NCBI GenBank assembly: GCA_003553165.1
Contig: PUOZ01000054.1
Location: 1-5,601, forward strand
Reading direction: 5' to 3'
DNA: 5,601 nucleotides
DNA from: Thioalkalivibrio sp.
GTDB taxonomy: Bacteria; Pseudomonadota; Gammaproteobacteria; Ectothiorhodospirales; Ectothiorhodospiraceae
The notes beneath the pieces are model-generated. The model did not search any database. It was not told where the DNA came from and was given only the letters and a program-made list of their open reading frames with translations. A program made the translations under genes and the position numbers. Below are positions 1-5,272 of the stretch, one piece after another; position 1 is the stretch's first letter, and the number at the start of each line of letters is the position of its first letter.

Positions 1-785
1 TCCAGGGCTTCGATCTGATGCGCCAGACCGGCAGCTGCCCGATGGGCATGCGCTGGGGCGCAAGCACCGACATGGCGCAGGAACTCTCACACATCTGGAT
101 CGACCAGTTCACTTACTGGGAAAGCCTGGAGGCCCACGAAGATTTCCACGAGACCTTCGAGGATGTTGTCGTCACCGCCTGCGACAAGTGCGGCAACGTG
201 CTGCTGGACGGGCCCGAGGAACCGGTGTACCGGATCGTGAAGAGCCACATGCCCAAGCTGGTGTCACTGAACCAGTTCGAGCACGCGCGTGCGGCCGGCC
301 AGAACCTGGCGCATCTTGCGGTGGACTCCGGACGGACCGTGACCGTGCTGGCGACCCACCACGTGCGTCCGGGCAAGGAGGCGGAGTTCGAAGACGGAGA
401 GATCCAGACCATGGAACTGCTCCGCGAGACCAATGGCATGATCGGCTACCAGATCCTGAAGCGTGTCGGCATCTCCACACTGGGATCCGGGCACGCCACG
501 GTGGAATCGATCATGGAACGCATGAAGGACACACCCGGGGCCAAGCTGCAGCGCACTGCCGAGGTCTGGGAGGGCTACACCATCCCTGCCGAGTACGTGG
601 TGATGGTGGAATGGGAGAGCCTCGAGGCCGCACAGCGGGGCATGCCGCACGTAAACGTGAAGCCGGAGATCCTGTTCGTACATGGTCCCAAGGTCTTCAA
701 CAACTGCATTCGCATGCCCACCGTCCGGATGGCGGTGTCGATGTTCGCGGAGCAGAGCTACCGCGAAGTCCTGCAGCAGAACTAG
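1..785 (+). CDS. sor: Sulfur oxygenase reductase (SOR), 5'-truncated by window edge
   Basis: SOR is a cytoplasmic non-heme iron enzyme that disproportionates and oxidises elemental sulfur with O2 to sulfite and sulfide; thiosulfate follows chemically. The frame is open to the left edge (codons from base 3), so the start lies outside. About 41 N-terminal residues are missing, judged by alignment from memory to archaeal SOR. Numbering from the ATG at 18, the iron ligands are His40, His44 and Glu68 (bases 135, 147, 219), equal to His86, His90 and Glu114 of Acidianus SOR at a constant offset of 46. Cys55 and Cys58 (CDKC) match Cys101/Cys104. Further matches are PMGMRWG, FTYWESLEAHEDFH, GPEEPVY, PGKEAEFED, a GSG turn and VVMVEW. 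The essential Cys31 would be in the missing part. The family forms a hollow 24-mer of ferredoxin-like subunits. The ATG at 18 is internal, not the start. A FAD reductase gene follows after 94 nt. Confidence 0.95.
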   Translation, partial: QGFDLMRQTGSCPMGMRWGASTDMAQELSHIWIDQFTYWESLEAHEDFHETFEDVVVTACDKCGNVLLDGPEEPVYRIVKSHMPKLVSLNQFEHARAAGQNLAHLAVDSGRTVTVLATHHVRPGKEAEFEDGEIQTMELLRETNGMIGYQILKRVGISTLGSGHATVESIMERMKDTPGAKLQRTAEVWEGYTIPAEYVVMVEWESLEAAQRGMPHVNVKPEILFVHGPKVFNNCIRMPTVRMAVSMFAEQSYREVLQQN

Positions 786-800
786 TGGGCCGTGCGGCCA

Positions 801-838
801 TGGCGTTCCGGGGCGTGCAGCAATAGCCCCACCCGCCA
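801..838 (+). promoter_or_regulatory. Intercistronic stem-loop between sor and the FAD reductase gene
   Basis: TGGCG (801-805) pairs with CGCCA (834-838) and GGGGC (810-814) with GCCCC (826-830), with a small internal loop between the two stems and an 11-nt apical loop. No T-run follows, so an intrinsic terminator is unlikely. It could be an mRNA-processing or stability element that tunes relative expression of the two genes. In GC-rich DNA such short stems also arise by chance. Confidence 0.3.
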
Positions 839-869
839 GGAACCCCCACACCACCGACACACGTCCTTC

Positions 870-873
870 GAGG
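870..873 (+). promoter_or_regulatory. Ribosome binding site deciding the FAD reductase start
   Basis: GAGG, followed by six nucleotides and ATG at 880. It supports starting the reductase at 880 rather than at the in-frame ATG at 682, which would overlap sor by 104 nt. Confidence 0.55.
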
Positions 874-879
874 TGCCCC

Positions 880-2229
880 ATGAACACAGGAAAACTCGTT
901 GTCATCGGCGGCGATGCCGCAGGAATGAGCGCGGCGTCCAAGGTCCGGCGCGAACACCCGGATCGCGAGATCGTGGTGTTCGAGCGCGGACGGCATACCT
1001 CCTATGCAGCCTGCGGCATGCCCTACTTCATCGCCGGCCAGGTGGAATCGTCCGATCGCCTGATCGCGCGCAGACCCGAGGTGTTCCGGGAAAAACAGAA
1101 CATCGATGTGCGCACGCTGCACGAGGTGCTGCAGATCGATACGGAACAGAGGCGCGTCCAGGTCCGGGAACTGGAGCAGGACGCGACCTTCTGGGAAGAC
1201 TGGGACCACCTTCTGATCGCCACCGGCGCCTCCCCCATCGTTCCCGACCTGCCCAACATCGATGCCGACGGCATCTTCAGCCTGTCGACGCTGCAAAGCG
1301 GTATCGAGGTCTTCGAGTACGTGGAGAATCGAAGTCCCAAGAAGGCCGTGATCGTCGGCGGCGGCTACATCGGCATCGAGATGGCGGAGGCGCTGCTGGA
1401 GCGGGGTCTCGAGGTCGCATTGATTGACATGGCGCCGGAGGTGATGGTCAGCATGGATGCCGATGTCGCGGAGTCGATCAGCCAGGCCATGAGGGATGCC
1501 GGTGTCCGCGTCTTTCTGCGCGAGAAACTGGAGCGCTTCGAGACCGATGCGAACGGTACACTCCGTGCCGTGGTCACCGACCGGCAGACCCTCGAGGCCG
1601 ATCTGGTGATCCTGGGCATCGGCGTACGCCCCAATGCCGAACTGGCGGAAGCGGCCGGCATCGACCTCGGTGCCAACGGCGCAATCAAGGTGAACAAGCG
1701 CCTCGAGACCTCGGTGCCCCGTATCTGGGCAGCGGGCGACTGCGCCGAGTCATTCCACCTCGTAAAGGAAAGGCAGGTCTTCATCGCACTGGGGACCGTC
1801 GCCAACAAGCACGGACTGGTGGCGGGCATCAACATCAGCGGCGGAACGATGGAGTTTCCCGGGGTGCTTGGCACCGCCATCACCCGGTTCCAGGATCTGG
1901 AGATCTCCCGCACGGGCCTGTCCGCAAGCGAAGCGGAAGAGATCGGGATACCGTTCAGGGCCAGGACCGTCGACGCCCTGACCCGCTCGCACTACTTCCC
2001 GGGTACCGCCAAGGTCAAGGTAAAGCTGCTGGCGGAGGAAGCAACCGGGCGTCTGCTCGGCGGCCAGATCGTGGGCGGAACAGGCGCCGCCAAGCGGATC
2101 GACACCATCGCCGCCGCGATCACCGCAGGACTCACGGCGGAACAGCTCGTGTACATGGACCTCTCCTATGCACCGCCCTTCTCGCCAGTCTGGGATCCGG
2201 TGCAGACGGCCGCCAGAACGCTGTTGTGA
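880..2229 (+). CDS. CoA-disulfide reductase family FAD/NAD(P)H oxidoreductase
   Basis: The 449-residue length is normal for single-cysteine flavin disulfide reductases (CoA-disulfide reductase, NAD(P)H sulfur reductase, NADH oxidase/peroxidase). An FAD-binding GGDAAG lies at residues 10-15. SYAACGMPY at 41-49 places the redox-active Cys45, which shuttles electrons to CoA disulfide, CoA persulfide or polysulfide. ATG at 114-116 and the NAD(P)H-binding GGGYIGIE at 160-167 follow, then a GIGVRPN strand and the FAD-binding WAAGDC. The C-terminal dimerisation domain carries SHYFPG and ends with YAPPFSPVWDP; the two tyrosines match those near the CoADR active site. No rhodanese domain is fused. The start at 880 gives the usual N-terminus, whereas the in-frame extension to 682 encodes a Ser/Arg-rich stretch inside sor. 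Substrate cannot be read from sequence; water-forming NADH oxidase is the main alternative, but the CGMPY context and the sor neighbour favour thiol or sulfane-sulfur chemistry. Confidence 0.9.
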   Translation: MNTGKLVVIGGDAAGMSAASKVRREHPDREIVVFERGRHTSYAACGMPYFIAGQVESSDRLIARRPEVFREKQNIDVRTLHEVLQIDTEQRRVQVRELEQDATFWEDWDHLLIATGASPIVPDLPNIDADGIFSLSTLQSGIEVFEYVENRSPKKAVIVGGGYIGIEMAEALLERGLEVALIDMAPEVMVSMDADVAESISQAMRDAGVRVFLREKLERFETDANGTLRAVVTDRQTLEADLVILGIGVRPNAELAEAAGIDLGANGAIKVNKRLETSVPRIWAAGDCAESFHLVKERQVFIALGTVANKHGLVAGINISGGTMEFPGVLGTAITRFQDLEISRTGLSASEAEEIGIPFRARTVDALTRSHYFPGTAKVKVKLLAEEATGRLLGGQIVGGTGAAKRIDTIAAAITAGLTAEQLVYMDLSYAPPFSPVWDPVQTAARTLL

Positions 2230-2238
2230 GGGCCTGCC

Positions 2239-2267
2239 GATCCGCCCGCAAAATACCGGGGCGGATC
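2239..2267. terminator. Inverted repeat in the convergent junction, possible bidirectional terminator
   Basis: GATCCGCCC (2239-2247) and GGGCGGATC (2259-2267) form a perfect 9-bp stem with an 11-nt A-rich loop. It lies in the 36-bp gap between two convergent genes and overlaps the stop codon of the minus-strand gene (2266-2268). There is no T-tract on either side, so intrinsic termination is not proven; it may instead block read-through or stabilise 3' ends. Confidence 0.4.
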
Positions 2268-2865
2268 AGTCGTTGCGATCGAAGCCCCGCATTACGGCAA
2301 GCAGGACCCGGTGTGTCAGCCACCAGGCTGCGCAACAGACAGCAAGCACGATCCCGAACCAGACGTAGGGCGGCGTCCATTCCTGCGCCTGCCCCACCGG
2401 ACCCCACACCCAGTTGATGTTCCGCTCCGGGGTGGAAAGCCAGAAGCTGAGAAGCAGGATCAGGCAACCCACAGACACCCAGACCTTCCAAGCCTCCCGG
2501 TCGTAACCCAGTCGCCATACCATCCAGAACAGTGCGAAGGGCAGAAGAAGGTGGTAGAGCGAGAGCAGGCGCACGTGCAGCGCGATGTCCGGGTCGTACA
2601 TGTAGTCGACGATCCCGAGCGGCGTAGGTCCACCCAGCACCAGGCTGAGCAGGAAATCGAAGATCCAGCCCATCTCCAGGAGTGCAACCGCAACCGCCAT
2701 CATGCTCGCGAGGCGTCGGCTCTCCAGCCATGCAGCCAGCAGCCCGCCAATCAGCGCCACATTGGAGAACCAGAGAAAATTCACCAGGCCGTGTTCCAGC
2801 GTGTAGGCCGGTATTAGTGCGGCCACGAAGACCAGATAGGACAGCTTGAACCAGAGTGGAATCAC
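2266..2865 (-). CDS. Six-helix integral membrane protein, unknown function
   Basis: A 199-residue, strongly hydrophobic, Trp-rich protein. Likely membrane helices lie near residues 5-22, 29-47, 52-77, 97-117, 126-143 and 166-189. Short conserved-looking polar patches sit at helix ends: NFLWFSN (29-35), E64-W67-D70 inside helix 3, DYMYDPD (87-93), His105 in helix 4, and NINWVWGP (149-156) in the loop before the last helix. I recall similar uncharacterised 'membrane-associated' proteins in other bacteria with the same NFLWFS and ENINWVFGP motifs, so this is probably a real family rather than a random reading frame. It starts at GTG, preceded nine nucleotides upstream by a weak AGGGA. It follows the DUF1028 gene by 65 nt on the same strand. 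No signal peptide, transporter signature or enzyme motif is recognisable, and I assign no function. Confidence 0.8.
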   Translation of the reverse strand: MIPLWFKLSYLVFVAALIPAYTLEHGLVNFLWFSNVALIGGLLAAWLESRRLASMMAVAVALLEMGWIFDFLLSLVLGGPTPLGIVDYMYDPDIALHVRLLSLYHLLLPFALFWMVWRLGYDREAWKVWVSVGCLILLLSFWLSTPERNINWVWGPVGQAQEWTPPYVWFGIVLAVCCAAWWLTHRVLLAVMRGFDRND

Positions 2866-2930
2866 CCGATTCGATCCCTGCGAAGACCACCCGTCAGTTT
2901 TTCTCCACCCAACGCCCGCCCTCCTTGGTG

Positions 2931-3917
2931 TCAGAATCCTTCCTGCCGATCGGCAAGGACCGCATCCAGCGCGTGCGACCCTTCGGGCAGATACCGTGAC
3001 TTGGCCACACGTTCCGCCAGCAGCCGCCAGTTGCTTGAAGCATCGAACAGCTCCCGAAACAGTGGCTCCGCCTCTTTCCGGAATCCGGCGACCGCCATGG
3101 CCACGGCCTGCCAGAAAACGAGTTCCTCGTGGGCAGGCGCCATGGAAACCGCCATGGAGAACTCCCGTAACGCGGCATCGACATCGCCATTGCGCAGATG
3201 ATGGTCGCCGCGACTGTTGTGATGAAAGGCCTTCTTCAGGGTGATCAACCGCTGCAGCTCCTGCAGCGGTTGATCGTGGTCTTCGACCCGGAGATTGAAC
3301 AGGACATCCACTGCTGGATCCCCAGACGACTCGGTGTTGACGACGATCACTGCGGCAGACCGCCGGCCGCGCAGGTCGCCGCCGGCCGACTGCGCGGCCT
3401 CCAGGGAGGCGATCAACCGGTCGACGAGTTCGCCTTGCTCACTTTCGAAGGCAGTTCCCATCCTCTTCCAGATTCCCGGTTCGACCAGCATGTTACCCAA
3501 GCAGGCATACCCATCACCCGCGTGATGGCCCGCTTCGGGAATGCAACGTTCGCCGGTGTAGACCGCAACGCGGCCCTGGGTGTCCACCATCGCAGACTGT
3601 CGGTATTCCGCGTGCTCGTCCCTGCCCCGCAAGGTCGCAAGCGCCTCATGGGCCGACGCACCCTCCCGGATCAGGCGCAGGCCTTCCGTGCCGTAGCTGG
3701 GTTTGGCGAAGGACTGGATGGTCACGGCACCCACGCCGGCCTCCGCGTGCGGGCTGACACTGCCGACCGAAAAGTAGTGCGATTGCACGGCCACGCCCAG
3801 GTGGCCCGTCTGCGCATCACGTGCAACCACCGAATAGGTGGCGACCGGCAATCCTCCTGGCCGGGAGCCAGGTTCTCGGGCCGACGGCCCGTGGACAGTC
3901 CGACGGCCTTCTAGCAT
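2931..3917 (-). CDS. DUF1028 protein (Ntn-hydrolase fold) with C-terminal TPR-like region
   Basis: Numbered from ATG 3917 (328 residues). The DUF1028 domain spans about 27-215: ATYSVVARD, GHLGVAVQSHYFSVGS, AGVGAVTIQSF, PSYGTEGL, MVDTQGRVAVYTG and GGDLRGRRSAAVIVV. The family belongs to the N-terminal-nucleophile hydrolase clan but has no established reaction. The C-terminal part (about 216-328) opens with LRVEDHDQPLQELQRL; residues 236-291 look like TPR helices (GDHHLRNGDVDAALREFSMAVSMAP), suggesting partner binding. The start is uncertain. ATG 3917 has GGAG six nucleotides upstream but adds about 26 Arg/Gly/Pro-rich residues that family members normally lack; members usually begin M-TYSIVARD. 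Just before ATYSV there is a strong AGGAGG but no standard start codon at proper spacing. The ATG at 4022 overlaps pfkB and is unlikely. The gene begins 61 nt after pfkB, suggesting co-transcription. Confidence 0.85.
   Translation of the reverse strand: MLEGRRTVHGPSAREPGSRPGGLPVATYSVVARDAQTGHLGVAVQSHYFSVGSVSPHAEAGVGAVTIQSFAKPSYGTEGLRLIREGASAHEALATLRGRDEHAEYRQSAMVDTQGRVAVYTGERCIPEAGHHAGDGYACLGNMLVEPGIWKRMGTAFESEQGELVDRLIASLEAAQSAGGDLRGRRSAAVIVVNTESSGDPAVDVLFNLRVEDHDQPLQELQRLITLKKAFHHNSRGDHHLRNGDVDAALREFSMAVSMAPAHEELVFWQAVAMAVAGFRKEAEPLFRELFDASSNWRLLAERVAKSRYLPEGSHALDAVLADRQEGF
3853..3858 (-). promoter_or_regulatory. Strong Shine-Dalgarno (AGGAGG) without a usable start codon
   Basis: AGGAGG on the minus strand lies seven nucleotides ahead of GTC (3845-3843), which begins V-A-T-Y-S-V, the usual DUF1028 N-terminus. 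The only in-frame near-start is TTG at 3851-3849, just one nucleotide after AGGAGG and so too close. Half of the AGGAGG falls in a 6-bp stem (CCTGGC 3856-3861 with GCCAGG 3867-3872). It is either a relic of the ancestral start, a single-base change or read error, or coincidence. Confidence 0.5.
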
Positions 3918-3923
3918 CTCCTT

Positions 3924-3927
3924 CTCC
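3924..3927 (-). promoter_or_regulatory. Ribosome binding site for the DUF1028 gene at ATG 3917
   Basis: GGAG on the minus strand followed by six nucleotides and ATG 3917. A second purine run, AAGGAG, abuts the ATG and is too close to serve. This is the best ordinary start available for the gene. Confidence 0.45.
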
Positions 3928-3939
3928 GTGTCCCGGCGC

Positions 3940-3959
3940 CGGCAACGACGCCATTGCCG
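3940..3959 (-). promoter_or_regulatory. Intercistronic stem-loop between pfkB and the DUF1028 gene
   Basis: CGGCAA (3940-3945) and TTGCCG (3954-3959) form a 6-bp stem with an 8-nt loop, next to the 10-bp palindrome CCGGCGCCGG (3933-3942), which partly competes with it. There is no T-run. It could be a processing or attenuation element between co-transcribed genes; chance formation in GC-rich sequence is possible. Confidence 0.25.
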
Positions 3960-3978
3960 TCCATGACCTCGGGCTGCT

Positions 3979-4908
3979 TCAAGCTCGCAGCTCTTCGTAC
4001 AACTTCTCGACATCCTCCGCACGGCACATCTCGGTGCCCTCGCTCAGCAATGCGGCGGCACCCGCCGCCACGGCGTACCGAGCCGCATCCTGCAACGACT
4101 TACCGTCGGCCAGACGGAGCACCAGGGCCGCCACGAAGCTGTCACCCGCGCCCACTGCGCTCCGCGGCTCCACCTCTGGCGCCCCGATCTGGAAGACACC
4201 ATCGGCCGATGCGAACAGCGCCCCGTCACCGCCCAGACTCAGAGCCACGATTTCGGAGCCGCCGTCCGCAACGATCTTGCGCAGCGCCGCTTCCTGCTCC
4301 TCCCTCGTGTCGAGGTCGGCATCGGTCAAATCGCTCAATTCGCGACGGTTGGGCTTGATCAGGAATACACCCTCTTCCAGGGCCGCTTCGAGAGCCGCTC
4401 CGGACGCATCGACCACGCATCGGGCCTTGGCCCGCTTGGCCAGGCGTGCAACGCGTGCCGTGAAATCGTCGGGCACGCCTTCGGGCAGGCTACCGCTGAC
4501 CACCACGAACGCGCCACCGGAGAGTCTCTCCTCGACCCTGTCCAATGCCCCTCGCCACTCCTCCTCCCGCCACTTGGGGCCTTCCAGGACGAAGCGGTAC
4601 TCGTCGCCGGTCGAGGTTTCGGACACGTTCAGGCTTTGGCGGGTGTTGCCCTCGATCATGATGGGGGTCGCGCCATCCAGTTCCGCCTCGAGCAGACCCT
4701 GGTACACCTCTCCGAGCGGACCACCCACGGCATAGAGCGCCCCGGCCTGACCGCCCAGCCGCTGGATCACGCGGGCGACGTTGACGCCGCCTCCGCCCGG
4801 GTCGAATCGAGTACCAGAGCAGCGCAGCTTGTGTTTGCTCACCACCTTGTCAACCGAGGTGCTGAGATCGAGTGCCGGGTTCATGGTGAGTGTGACGATC
4901 GATGGCAT
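3979..4908 (-). CDS. pfkB: 6-phosphofructokinase 2 (PfkB, ribokinase family)
   Basis: PfkB phosphorylates fructose 6-phosphate with ATP to fructose 1,6-bisphosphate in the cytosol. The 309-residue length and residue numbering match E. coli Pfk-2 closely: Asp14 and Lys27 in KLRC, the sugar-binding PGGGGVNVAR at 37-46, GG at 62-63, Arg90, SGSLPEG at 138-144, VVDASGAAL at 165-173, KPNRREL at 185-191, VALSLGGDGAL, and GAGDS at 253-257 with the catalytic base Asp256. The C-terminal AAGAAALLSEGTEMC also parallels E. coli. A tagatose-6-phosphate kinase or 1-phosphofructokinase (same subfamily) is possible, but the residue match favours Pfk-2. The start is fixed by AGGAGG seven nucleotides upstream of ATG 4908. 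It is the first gene of a probable minus-strand unit with the DUF1028 and membrane protein genes. In an autotrophic sulfur oxidiser it would serve carbohydrate reserve breakdown, which is inference. Confidence 0.93.
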   Translation of the reverse strand: MPSIVTLTMNPALDLSTSVDKVVSKHKLRCSGTRFDPGGGGVNVARVIQRLGGQAGALYAVGGPLGEVYQGLLEAELDGATPIMIEGNTRQSLNVSETSTGDEYRFVLEGPKWREEEWRGALDRVEERLSGGAFVVVSGSLPEGVPDDFTARVARLAKRAKARCVVDASGAALEAALEEGVFLIKPNRRELSDLTDADLDTREEQEAALRKIVADGGSEIVALSLGGDGALFASADGVFQIGAPEVEPRSAVGAGDSFVAALVLRLADGKSLQDAARYAVAAGAAALLSEGTEMCRAEDVEKLYEELRA

Positions 4909-4915
4909 GGCATAC

Positions 4916-4921
4916 CCTCCT
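4916..4921 (-). promoter_or_regulatory. Ribosome binding site of pfkB
   Basis: A perfect AGGAGG on the minus strand, seven nucleotides before ATG 4908. It excludes the out-of-frame ATG at 4913-4911, which lies within the spacer. Confidence 0.85.
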
Positions 4922-5085
4922 GTGTTCCAGGGCCGCGTCAGAATCGCAGTCCTGACATGATGGCCCTCCCCCTAACTTACCCCATCCGCGCTGTTGGTTT
5001 CCCGTGGGTGTTTTCCGGACTGTAAAGGCTGGGAGATCTTGTGCTAGGTTGAAATAGTGGCGCAGAAGGACTGACCCCGGAGTCG

Positions 5086-5133
5086 GATTCGCTTTTGCTG
5101 AGCCACCCGGAGACCGGGCCTGGTCAGCGAATC
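5086..5133 (+). repeat. Imperfect 48-nt stem-loop
   Basis: Outer arms GATTCGCT (5086-5093) and AGCGAATC (5126-5133) are perfectly complementary. Inside, CTGAgCCA can pair with TGGTCAG with one bulged base, and CCCGG (5106-5110) with CCGGG (5114-5118) around an AGA loop. The stacked pairing over the whole element is more than expected for a random hairpin, but bulges separate the stems. The role is unknown: RNA leader structure, small RNA, or a REP-like palindromic remnant. Confidence 0.4.
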
Positions 5134-5164
5134 TGCAGCGGTGAATGCCGTAGCGAGGCCAGCC

Positions 5165-5189
5165 CCGCGCCTCCGTCTCGCTGGCGCGG
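5165..5189 (+). repeat. Stem-loop, 7-bp GC stem
   Basis: CCGCGCC (5165-5171) and GGCGCGG (5183-5189) form a perfect 7-bp stem with an 11-nt loop. Four nucleotides later a weaker 5-bp stem follows (ACCCT 5193-5197 with AGGGT 5206-5210). Together with the 5086-5133 element they would make a run of hairpins in a leader RNA of the lipoprotein gene, if transcription starts upstream of them. Confidence 0.35.
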
Positions 5190-5261
5190 CGCACCCTTCT
5201 GAAGCAGGGTCCGCCTGACCCCCTTCGTGAGCGGGAAAGTACCGTTCCCAACCATTCCAAA

Positions 5262-5267
5262 GAGGAG
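5262..5267 (+). promoter_or_regulatory. Ribosome binding site of the lipoprotein gene
   Basis: GAGGAG followed by five nucleotides and ATG 5273. The good spacing fixes the start and gives a complete signal peptide. Confidence 0.8.
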
Positions 5268-5272
5268 ATGCC

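Larger units (their letters stand above)
4909..5272. other. Divergent intergenic region with several stem-loops, no gene seen
   Basis: This 364-bp gap separates divergently transcribed pfkB and the lipoprotein gene, so promoters for both should lie here, but none is convincing. No open frame has coding character. Base composition dips in 4960-5060 and is GC-rich elsewhere. The octamer CTGACCCC occurs twice in the same direction (5071-5078, 5215-5222). Potential stem-loops cluster at 5086-5133, 5165-5189 and 5193-5210, upstream of the lipoprotein start. This could be a structured leader or the remnant of an intergenic repeat element. Confidence 0.6.

Noticed and set aside
18..20. ATG at 18 as the true sor start.
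   Set aside because: The upstream codons are open and encode QGFDL, which matches the SOR region just before this Met; about 41 residues of the family, including the catalytic Cys, lie further upstream.
682..879. N-terminal extension of the FAD reductase to the in-frame ATG at 682.
   Set aside because: It overlaps sor by 104 nt, encodes a Ser/Arg-rich stretch with no family counterpart, and the ATG at 880 has a ribosome binding site and starts right at the FAD-binding strand.
264..941. Minus-strand open frame of 225 codons opposite sor.
   Set aside because: Shadow of a GC-rich gene: His/Leu/Gly-rich translation without motifs, overlapping a strongly recognised enzyme.
2311..2817. Plus-strand open frame opposite the membrane protein gene.
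   Set aside because: Gln/Pro/His/Arg-rich translation typical of the antisense of a membrane protein; no ribosome binding site or motif.
3918..4022. Start of the DUF1028 gene at ATG 4022.
   Set aside because: It would overlap the end of pfkB by 44 nt and encode an Arg/Cys-rich stretch through the intercistronic hairpins; ATG 3917 is better.
3821..4735. Plus-strand open frame of 304 codons opposite pfkB.
   Set aside because: Ser/Arg/Ala/Pro-rich translation without domains; the minus strand holds an unambiguous PfkB with all catalytic residues.
5012..5052. Possible sigma-70 promoter with TAGGTT as -10 box, and TTTACA on the opposite strand as a -35 box for pfkB.
   Set aside because: Neither has a partner box at acceptable spacing; too weak to annotate.
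5085..5098. Possible sigma-54 promoter (GG, ten bases, GC) in the leader of the lipoprotein gene.
   Set aside because: Only GG and TTGCT fit; the CACG part of the -24 box is absent and the match falls inside a stem-loop.
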